From contig OZ219809.1 of assembly GCA_964291375.2 (NCBI GenBank), positions 744,001 to 808,000 on the forward strand: a stretch of 64,000 nucleotides of DNA, written 5' to 3'. Origin of the DNA: 3107 sp001483205 (lineage in GTDB: Bacteria; Pseudomonadota; Alphaproteobacteria; Rhodobacterales; Rhodobacteraceae). Position 1 is the first letter of the stretch. Every line of letters starts with the position of its first letter. Both the position numbers and the translations under genes were made by a program. The notes below the pieces were generated by a model, which worked only from the letters and a program-made list of their open reading frames with translations, made no database searches and had not been told where the DNA came from. This document shows positions 1-6,717 of the stretch, in pieces.

Positions 1-2
1 TG

Positions 3-308
3 ATCCCCTTTGCCGCGCGGATGGGGGCGGCGTTTCTGCACGGGGCGGCGGTGACGATCCACAAGGCGCAGGGCAGCCAGTGGGAGACGGTGCAGGTTTT
101 TGCCCCCGATCTGTGGGGCGCGGCGCGCAGCGGGCGGACCGAGGCAGGGCAACCGCTGTGGAAACGGCTGACCTATGTGGCGATCACCCGCGCGCGGGAG
201 CGGCTGATCTGGGTGACGCGCAACCGGCTGGCCCTGCCGACAAAGCCGCTGGCGACGGATGACCTGCGGCCCCCCGCGCCCCGGCTGGTGCCGACACGGG
301 ACGGGTGA
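3..308 (+). CDS. C-terminal end of an ATP-dependent DNA helicase (RecD/UvrD-C type), cut by the window edge
   Basis: The reading frame is open from the first bases of the window, so this is the last ~100 residues of a longer gene. It contains VTIHKAQGSQW, typical of the UvrD_C_2 helicase motif V region, and YVAITRARERLIWVT, which is superfamily 1 motif VI with its conserved arginine pair. These are the C-terminal motor motifs of RecD-like or PIF1/UvrD-like DNA helicases acting in DNA repair or recombination. The N-terminal ATP-binding part lies outside the window, so the exact subfamily cannot be fixed. The stop codon is followed three bases later by a MITE-like repeat. Confidence 0.85.
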   Translation: MPFAARMGAAFLHGAAVTIHKAQGSQWETVQVFAPDLWGAARSGRTEAGQPLWKRLTYVAITRARERLIWVTRNRLALPTKPLATDDLRPPAPRLVPTRDG

Positions 309-311
309 GGG

Positions 312-526
312 AAGACCTCTGCATAATGGCCAAGCCGGGCAGTCGCCTGCCTGGGCGGGCGCTTTTCGCGGCAGTCCAAATTGGCGATGGCTTTCCCATA
401 AAGCTCATACACTGCAAAGGGTTGAGACGTTCAAAAGCGCCTGCCGGGGGGGCAGGCAGGCGCTGCTTGGGCAGCAAGCGTCGGGCGGATGGTTTGGCAA
501 CTGACGCACCATTATGCAGAGGTCTT
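312..526 (+). mobile_element. MITE-like repeat, full-length copy with 5-bp target duplication GAGGG
   Basis: 215 bp bounded by inverted ends AAGACCTCTGCATAATGG and its complement CCATTATGCAGAGGTCTT. The five bases before (307-311) and after (527-531) are both GAGGG, as expected for a target-site duplication. Inside is a strong GC-rich hairpin around the AGCGCCTGCC / GGCAGGCGCT arms. No transposase is encoded. The rest of the 309-747 gap holds a second short copy and nothing else recognisable. Confidence 0.85.
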
Positions 527-614
527 GAGGGGGCGCAACCGTCGCCCCCCGGTCCGGGGTTGATGCTTGCCGCATAGCGCTGTATCGACCCTCGCATTTG
601 GGCATTGATGTAAA

Positions 615-683
615 ATGACCTCTGCATATTAACTCAGCCGGGCGGACGGGTTGGCCACGGATGCACCATTATTCAGAGGTCTT
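615..683 (+). mobile_element. Short internally deleted MITE-like copy
   Basis: 69-bp derivative with both ends (ATGACCTCTGCATATT and CCATTATTCAGAGGTCTT) but only the outer part of the core, ending 64 bases before pabB. No matching target duplication is visible. Confidence 0.7.
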
Positions 684-747
684 TACAATCCACTGGGCGG
701 GACAGGCCTTTTCCGCAGACATCCGGCCCTGATTCCGGCTATACCCC

Positions 748-1908
748 GTGCCCGAAGCCCCCGGACGGACGAATCCCTTGCCAGCGCCGATCATACATTT
801 CGACCACGGACCGGACGGGCGCGCCTGTGCCTTTCGCGCCCCCCGACGGCTGATCGTCGCCGAAACCCCAGCCGAGACCCCCGAGGCGCTGGAGCAACTC
901 TCCCGCGCCCGCGCCGAAGGGCACTGGATCGCCGGATATGCCAGCTATGAGCTGGGTTATGTGCTGATGCCGGGGCTTGGGGGGCTTTTGCACACCGGGC
1001 GCGACACGCCCCTGCTGGCCTTCGGGGTGTTTGACGGGCCGGAAACGCCCCCGCCGCCGCCATCGGGCACCGCCCGGCTGACCCCGTCCGAGGTGCTTTG
1101 GGACCGCGCGACCTATGCCGCAGCATTTGCCCGGCTGAAGGCGTATATCGGGGCCGGGGATGCCTATCAGGTCAACCTCACCTTCCCGATGCAGGCCCGC
1201 GCCGGGGGCGATGCGCAGACGCTCTATGCCAGGCTCGCCGCGCGCCAGCCGGTCGGACACGGGGCCTTTGCCGATCTCGGGGTCGGGCCGGTGATCCTGT
1301 CACGCTCGCCCGAGCTTTTCTTTCGCACCGACGCCGGAGGGGGGATCGAGACCCTGCCGATGAAGGGCACCATTGCCCGCGGCCTGACCCCCGAAGAGGA
1401 CGCCGCGCGGCGGGCGTGGCTGCATGGTGACGCCAAGAACCGGGCCGAGAATCTGATGATCGTCGATCTGCTGCGCAATGATCTGGCCAAAATTGCCGAG
1501 ACCGGTTCAGTGCGCACCCCCGAACTCTTTCGGGTGCAGACTTACGCGACCGTGCATCAGATGGTCAGCCGTGTCCGGGCGCGGCTGAAACCCGGAACCG
1601 GCCCGGGCGATATTCTGAGCGCGCTGTTCCCCTGCGGGTCGGTCACAGGGGCACCGAAACGCCGGGCGATGGAAATCATTCGCGAACTGGAGCCGGACCC
1701 GCGCGGGGTCTATTGCGGGACAATCGGGTGGAGCGCACCGGACGGTCGGTCGTCGTTCAACGTGGCGATCCGCACGCTGAGTCTGTTCGGGGATGGGGCG
1801 GTGCGGCTGAATGTGGGCGGCGGGGTGGTGTGGGATTCCACCGCGCCGTCGGAATACGAAGAGGCGCTGCTGAAGGCGCGCTATGCGAGGCTGCCGGGTG
1901 ATGGATGA
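748..1908 (+). CDS. pabB: Aminodeoxychorismate synthase component I (PabB)
   Basis: 386 residues of the chorismate-binding enzyme family. PabB converts chorismate with ammonia to 4-amino-4-deoxychorismate in the cytosol, the first step of p-aminobenzoate and folate synthesis. Diagnostic segments are GDAYQVNLTF (~140), the ELFF/PMKGTIARG block (~200-215) and FPCGSVTGAPKRRAM (~295), which carry the substrate and Mg-binding residues of the family. The GTG start used gives the longest product but has no clear ribosome site; a TTG at 778 is an alternative. It overlaps the following aminotransferase gene by 8 bases, so the two are surely co-transcribed. Anthranilate synthase is less likely given the class IV aminotransferase partner. 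Confidence 0.9.
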   Translation: MPEAPGRTNPLPAPIIHFDHGPDGRACAFRAPRRLIVAETPAETPEALEQLSRARAEGHWIAGYASYELGYVLMPGLGGLLHTGRDTPLLAFGVFDGPETPPPPPSGTARLTPSEVLWDRATYAAAFARLKAYIGAGDAYQVNLTFPMQARAGGDAQTLYARLAARQPVGHGAFADLGVGPVILSRSPELFFRTDAGGGIETLPMKGTIARGLTPEEDAARRAWLHGDAKNRAENLMIVDLLRNDLAKIAETGSVRTPELFRVQTYATVHQMVSRVRARLKPGTGPGDILSALFPCGSVTGAPKRRAMEIIRELEPDPRGVYCGTIGWSAPDGRSSFNVAIRTLSLFGDGAVRLNVGGGVVWDSTAPSEYEEALLKARYARLPGDG

Positions 1909-2515
1909 GGCGTTCCGGATCATCGAGACTTTCGGCTGGTGGCCCGGCGCGGGCGCACGGCGGCTGGAGCGGCATCTGGCGCGGATGGCGCGGACGGCGC
2001 GGGTGCTGGGGGTGGCGTGGGATGCGGGCGCGGCGCGGCGCATGACCGACCGGGTGGCAGGGACGGAACCGCTGCGCTGTCGGCTGACGCTCGATCGGCG
2101 GGGGCGGTTTGCGCTTGATGTCGCGCCGCTTGGCCCTGCTGCTGCCGGGTGGCGCGTGGACATCGCCCCGGACCGGCTGTGCTCCGGCGACCGGTGGCTG
2201 AGGATGAAGACCACCCGGCGCGCGCTTTATGACCGGGCGCGGGCGACCCTGCCGCCGGGGGTCGATGAGCGCCTGTTCCTGAACGAACACGGGCATCTGT
2301 GTGAAGGCGCGATCACCAGTCTTTTTGTCGATTGCGGGCAGGGGCTGCTGACCCCGCCGCTGTCGGACGGGCTGTTGCCCGGCATTCTGCGCGAAGAGCT
2401 GTTGCGGGCAGGCCGGGCGCGGGAAGCGCATCTGACCCCGGATGATCTGGGGCGGGCACGGGCAATATTCGTCGGCAACTCCCTGCGCGGGCTGATCCCG
2501 GCGCGCCGGGTGTGA
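1901..2515 (+). CDS. pabC: Aminotransferase class IV, probable aminodeoxychorismate lyase (PabC-like)
   Basis: 204-residue PLP enzyme of fold type IV. It begins MDEAFRIIETFGWWPG, and the ATG lies inside the pabB stop (ATGGATGA), which fixes the start. The segment WLRMKTTRRALYDRA supplies the expected Schiff-base lysine, and LNEHGHLCEGAITSLFV is the class IV signature (usually N-E-x-G-x-L-x-E-G-x-x-x-N). Translational coupling to pabB implies it removes pyruvate from aminodeoxychorismate to give p-aminobenzoate. It is shorter than branched-chain aminotransferases and typical of the small PabC-like proteins of alphaproteobacteria. Confidence 0.85.
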   Translation: MDEAFRIIETFGWWPGAGARRLERHLARMARTARVLGVAWDAGAARRMTDRVAGTEPLRCRLTLDRRGRFALDVAPLGPAAAGWRVDIAPDRLCSGDRWLRMKTTRRALYDRARATLPPGVDERLFLNEHGHLCEGAITSLFVDCGQGLLTPPLSDGLLPGILREELLRAGRAREAHLTPDDLGRARAIFVGNSLRGLIPARRV

Positions 2516-2544
2516 ATGATCTTTGTATGAAAAGACCTTTGCAT

Positions 2545-2863
2545 AAGACTTCTGCATAATGGCGTAGCCGGGCCGCTGCCTGCCTGGACGGGCGCTTTTT
2601 GCGATAGGGCCTGAGCACTGTAAAATGACCTCTGCATATTGGCGCATCAGCACCCAAACCACCCCGCCCGGCGCTTGCGCCGGGCAGCGCCCGCCATAGG
2701 GCTCCGCCCGTTCGGCCCTGAAACGGTCCACCGGACCGTTTCCGAGACGGGCCCCGCCCCACGGCGGGCGCTCTGCACCCGCCGGGCCGGGCGCTGCCCT
2801 CATCGGTCTTATGAAACCCGTTGCCCATATCTTCGCCGGACCCGGACATCAAACAGAGGTCTT
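2545..2863 (+). mobile_element. Composite of two MITE-like copies
   Basis: A left-end fragment (2545 onward, AAGACTTCTGCATAATGG) runs directly into a second copy at 2625-2863 that has both ends (ATGACCTCTGCATATT and CAAACAGAGGTCTT). The second copy carries the extra palindromic module with arms GAAACGGTCC/GGACCGTTTC at 2720-2742. The bases before the second copy (TGTAAA) match those before the copy at 615, so the two share a longer variant end. Confidence 0.75.
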
Positions 2864-3264
2864 TTCAACGGAAAAGCTGCGGCAGGGCTGTAATCGGATT
2901 ATCATACTTTGGCCATATAGCGTGGCGAAGTAGAATTGATCACACTCTCCACCCCTGATCCTGTCAGGGAGCGAGTGGCAGGCGATTTGCCGGGACAGGT
3001 GCGCGAACAACCCGAAAGGCCGCGTCCGGCCCGCACGGGTGGGCGCGAACGCGCCGCCCCGTGGGGGGCGGGACGGCGCGGCCCGGTCTTGCGACCGGGC
3101 GGGAACAGGGCCGGGGTTTGGACTCAAAATTTGGGCGTCAGGCTATATTCCAAATTGGCGATGGTCTTGCCATAAAGTCCATACGCCCCAACAGGCTGAA
3201 GCGTTTTGAGCACCTGCCGGGGAGTGAGCCCCCCGTGCGGGCCGGGCGCTGCCCTTCAGACTTC
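2864..3264. repeat. Repeat debris between the MITE and cfa
   Basis: No gene is visible. The stretch 2985-3120 resembles, inverted, the GC-rich repeat near 24,000-24,080. Bases 3146-3222 match the inner part of the MITE family (CAAATTGGCGATGG, CCATAAAG...CATACG) without its ends. The cfa stop codon lies immediately downstream. Confidence 0.6.
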
Positions 3265-4464
3265 TCACGCACCTGTTCCGGAGTAAAGATACTCCCGTGT
3301 CAGCGGCACCGCGTCTTTCCTGCGCGCAAGCTGGAACTGGAACACGGCGTTCCGGTTCTCGCGAAACGACATCTCTGCCCCGATCAGATAGAGCCGCCAC
3401 ATCCGGCAAAACCGCTCATCATAAATCTCGCGCGCCTTGTCGATATTGGCCATGAACCGTTCCCGCCAGATTTTCAGCGTTTCGGCGTAATGCAGCCGCC
3501 AGACTTCTACATCAACCGTCCACAACCGTTCCTTCTCTATCGCCTGCAACGCCTCGGACATGGCGGGCAGGTGGCCGCCGGGAAAGATGTAACGGGTGGT
3601 CCAGGTGCTGACATGAGAGGGCGGCGCGCACCGGCCGATGGTATGGATAAGCGCCACACCGTCCCCGGTCAGCATCTCGCGCACATGGCGGAAATACTCG
3701 CGGTAATGGGGCGCGCCCACATGCTCGAACATGCCGACCGAAACGATGCGGTCGAATGTCTCGCCCACCTTGCGATAGTCCTGAAGCCGAATGTCGATCC
3801 GGTCTTCAAGACCAGCCTCACGCACCCGCTCATTCGCAACCTTGTGCTGTTCTTCCGATAGGGTCACGCCGACAACGCGCACCCCGTGATCGCGCGCCAG
3901 CGTCAGCGCCATGCCCCCCCAGCCGCAGCCGATGTCGAGCACCCGCATGTCCGGCCCAAGGCACAGCTTGCGGGCAATGTGATCCTTCTTGGCACTCTGG
4001 GCTTCTTCCAGGCTCAGTCCCGGATCGCGGAAATAGGCGCAGGAATATTGCTTATCCGCATCAAGAAACAGGTCATAGAGCGCGCCGGACAAGTCATAGT
4101 GATGGGCAACATTCCGCCGTGCCCGGCCAACGGGGTTGATCTGTCTGAGCCACCCTGACAGCCAGACGAAATATTGCTGAAGCCCGTATCCGTTCGGATT
4201 GCGCATGTTGCGCGCGCCGATCCTGAGCAGGCCGTAAAGATCATCATTCCCGATGGTCAGCGTGCCGTCCATATAGGCTTCGCCAATGGCGATATGCGGG
4301 CTGATCACGAATTTGCGAAACAGCGCGGGATCGGAAATCGTGACCTCCACCGGCGTGCCTGAACCGTCGCCAAAGGTTTCGGACCTGCCGTCGGGCAGGG
4401 TGATTTTCAGCGTGCCGTCCTTCAGGATATTGCGCAGCATCCGCAGAAAGATGGTCGTCCACAT
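3265..4464 (-). CDS. cfa: Cyclopropane-fatty-acyl-phospholipid synthase family methyltransferase
   Basis: 399 residues. The enzyme uses S-adenosylmethionine to add a methylene bridge across unsaturated acyl chains of membrane phospholipids, usually in stationary phase or acid stress. The SAM-binding glycine loop VLDIGCGWGGMALTLA is at ~190, followed by VVGVTLSEEQ; MFEHVG (~260) and the tail QFQLARRKDAVPLTREYLY are typical of the CFA family. I chose the ATG at 4464 because AAAGGAGG lies at ideal spacing upstream; a longer frame reaches 4512 without such a site. It is a single gene, divergent from aspS. Related SAM methyltransferases of the same family cannot be excluded. Confidence 0.88.
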   Translation of the reverse strand: MWTTIFLRMLRNILKDGTLKITLPDGRSETFGDGSGTPVEVTISDPALFRKFVISPHIAIGEAYMDGTLTIGNDDLYGLLRIGARNMRNPNGYGLQQYFVWLSGWLRQINPVGRARRNVAHHYDLSGALYDLFLDADKQYSCAYFRDPGLSLEEAQSAKKDHIARKLCLGPDMRVLDIGCGWGGMALTLARDHGVRVVGVTLSEEQHKVANERVREAGLEDRIDIRLQDYRKVGETFDRIVSVGMFEHVGAPHYREYFRHVREMLTGDGVALIHTIGRCAPPSHVSTWTTRYIFPGGHLPAMSEALQAIEKERLWTVDVEVWRLHYAETLKIWRERFMANIDKAREIYDERFCRMWRLYLIGAEMSFRENRNAVFQFQLARRKDAVPLTREYLYSGTGA

Positions 4465-4718
4465 CGCGCTTTCCTCCTTTGCCGGATACATGAGGCCCCA
4501 TGGCCCCTGCACCTCTTATAGGTGGGTTTTGGCCGAAATCAGGCAATCTTGTCCAGATCAAATCACGATTCCGGTGCAACTGCACGGGCCACACGGGGGC
4601 GCGCAGGCAGGACAGGCAAATCGCCCACAAGCCGCGCGCAGGCAAAGTCGGTTCTTGACTTCCCCGCGTCCGCGCGTTGTATCGGCGCGGAGACCCGAAC
4701 CCCTGACAAGGACACATG

Positions 4719-6569
4719 ATGCACCCCTTTCGCAGCCACACCTGCGCCGATCTGAACCTGTCCCATGCGGGCCACAGCGTCCGCCTGTCGGGATGGGTCC
4801 ACCGGGTGCGCGACCACGGCGGCATCCTGTTCATCGACCTGCGCGACCATTACGGCGTGACCCAGGTTCTGGCCGACCCGGACAGCCCGGCCTTTGCCGA
4901 TGTCGAAAAGGTGCGCTCTGAATGGTGCATCCGCATTGACGGCGAGGTGAAGGCGCGCGAGGCGCATCTGGTCAACCCGAAACTCCCCACCGGCGCGATA
5001 GAGGTCTTCATCCGGGAACTGGAGGTTCTGGGCGCGGCGGGCGAATTGCCGCTGATGGTCTTTGGCGATCAGGAATATCCCGAGGAAACCCGCCTGCGCT
5101 ATCGCTATCTCGACCTGCGCCGGGAAAAGCTGCAACGCAATATGGCCCTGCGCTCTGATGTGGTGGCCTCGATGCGCCGCCGGATGTGGGACCGGGGCTT
5201 TCGCGAATATCAGACGCCGATTATCACCGCCTCCAGCCCCGAGGGTGCGCGCGATTTTCTGGTGCCGAGCCGTCTGCATCCGGGCCGGTTCTATGCGCTT
5301 CCGCAGGCCCCGCAGCAGTTCAAGCAACTGATCATGGTGGCGGGATTTGACCGGTATTTCCAGATTGCGCCCTGTTTTCGCGACGAAGACCCGCGCTCGG
5401 ACCGTGCGCCAACCGATTTCTATCAGCTCGACATGGAAATGAGCTTTGTCGGGCAACAGGATGTGTTTGACATGATCGGGCCGGTGATCCGGGGGGTGTT
5501 TGAGGAGTTCGGCAACGGGCGCAGGGTTGATGCGGACTGGCCGCAAATTCCGTTCCGCGACGCGATGCTGAAATACGGCACTGACAAGCCCGACCTGCGC
5601 AATCCGATCGAGATGCAGGATGTGTCCGGGCATTTTCGCGGCGGCGGGTTCGCGATCTTTGCCCGGCTGCTGGAGCAGGACGGGACCGAAATACGGGCGA
5701 TCCCCGCGCCGGGTGGCGGGTCGCGCAAGTTCTGCGACCGGATGAATGCCTTTGCCCAGAAAGAGGGGCTGCCGGGGATGGGGTATATTTTCTGGCGTGA
5801 AGGCGCGGATGGGGCCAATCCCAACTTTATGGGATTCGGGGGCAATCCCAATGTTATGAATTTCATGGTGCGGAACACCGAAGCCGCCGGGCCGGAAGCC
5901 GCCGGGCCGCTGGCCAAAAATATCGGGCCGGAGCGGACAGAGGCGATCCGCCGCCAACTTGGCCTTGGCGCAGGCGATGCGGCGTTCTTTCTCGGCGGCA
6001 GGGCGGCGGATTTCGGGGCGGTGGCAGGCCGGGCGCGCGATGTGATCGGCAGAGAATTGGGCCTGACCGACACGGACCGTTTCGCCTTTGCCTGGATCGT
6101 CGATTTCCCGATGTATGAGGCCGATGCAGAGACCGGCAGGGTCGATTTCAGCCACAACCCGTTTTCCATGCCGCAGGGGGGGCTTGAGGCGCTTTCGGGC
6201 GATCCGCTTGAGGTTCTGGGCCATCAATATGACCTGTGCTGCAATGGGTTTGAGATTTTGTCGGGGGCGATTCGCAACCACAGGCCGGAGATCATGTTCA
6301 GGGCGTTCGGGTTGGCGGGATATGACGCCGACGAGGTGCGCGGGCGATTCGGTGGTCTGCTGGGGGCTATGTATCATGGCGCGCCGCCCCATGGCGGATG
6401 TGCGGCGGGCATCGACCGGATCGTGATGCTGCTGGCTGATGAGGCCAATATTCGCGAGGTGATCATGTTTCCGATGAACCAGCGGGCTGAGGATGCGATG
6501 ATGGGTGCCCCGTCCGTGCCTGCGAATGAGCAGTTGCGCGAGCTGGGCCTGCGGGTGATTGAGCCGTAG
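4719..6569 (+). CDS. aspS: Aspartyl-tRNA synthetase
   Basis: 616-residue class IIb tRNA synthetase that charges tRNA-Asp, and in bacteria lacking AsnRS possibly tRNA-Asn as well. The N-terminal OB-fold anticodon domain (~1-110) begins with the family opening MHPFRSHTCADL. Class II motif 2 is in FQIAPCFRDEDPRSDRAP (~210-230), the GAD insertion is around 300-420, and motif 3 is in HGGCAAGIDRIVMLLADE (~565). Of the two tandem ATGs at 4716 and 4719, the second has better spacing from AAGGA and matches the usual family start. It stands alone, divergent from cfa. Confidence 0.96.
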   Translation: MHPFRSHTCADLNLSHAGHSVRLSGWVHRVRDHGGILFIDLRDHYGVTQVLADPDSPAFADVEKVRSEWCIRIDGEVKAREAHLVNPKLPTGAIEVFIRELEVLGAAGELPLMVFGDQEYPEETRLRYRYLDLRREKLQRNMALRSDVVASMRRRMWDRGFREYQTPIITASSPEGARDFLVPSRLHPGRFYALPQAPQQFKQLIMVAGFDRYFQIAPCFRDEDPRSDRAPTDFYQLDMEMSFVGQQDVFDMIGPVIRGVFEEFGNGRRVDADWPQIPFRDAMLKYGTDKPDLRNPIEMQDVSGHFRGGGFAIFARLLEQDGTEIRAIPAPGGGSRKFCDRMNAFAQKEGLPGMGYIFWREGADGANPNFMGFGGNPNVMNFMVRNTEAAGPEAAGPLAKNIGPERTEAIRRQLGLGAGDAAFFLGGRAADFGAVAGRARDVIGRELGLTDTDRFAFAWIVDFPMYEADAETGRVDFSHNPFSMPQGGLEALSGDPLEVLGHQYDLCCNGFEILSGAIRNHRPEIMFRAFGLAGYDADEVRGRFGGLLGAMYHGAPPHGGCAAGIDRIVMLLADEANIREVIMFPMNQRAEDAMMGAPSVPANEQLRELGLRVIEP

Positions 6570-6607
6570 GGTGGCTCCCGCCGCGCCCGTGGCACCGCCC
6601 CCCAGCC

Positions 6608-6636
6608 CTTGAAGCCAGCCCCCCGTCTGCCCATCT
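6608..6636 (+). promoter_or_regulatory. Candidate RpoH (sigma-32) promoter of clpB
   Basis: CTTGAAG at 6608-6614 and CCCATCT at 6630-6636 are separated by 15 bases, close to the heat-shock consensus CTTGAAA / CCCCATNT. It would give a leader of about 75 bases before clpB, a classical RpoH target. Confidence 0.5.
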
Positions 6637-6717
6637 GTCTGTTACCCCGAAGGTCCGAAAACGGGTGCGCCGCCTGGCGGGTGCCCATTAAAGGACGCTT
6701 AAAAGAGGAGAAGACCG

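Noticed and set aside
305..577. Short ORFs inside MITE copies, similar from copy to copy
   Set aside because: They begin and end at different places in each copy and have no ribosome sites; the similarity comes from the repeat itself.
4563..6392. 609-codon open frame opposite aspS
   Set aside because: It is antisense to a well-supported synthetase gene; long antisense frames are expected at this GC content. The same applies to frames opposite clpB/msrP (7936-10260), DUF3131 (37312-39099), parE (41550-43211) and mmsA (61655-63115).
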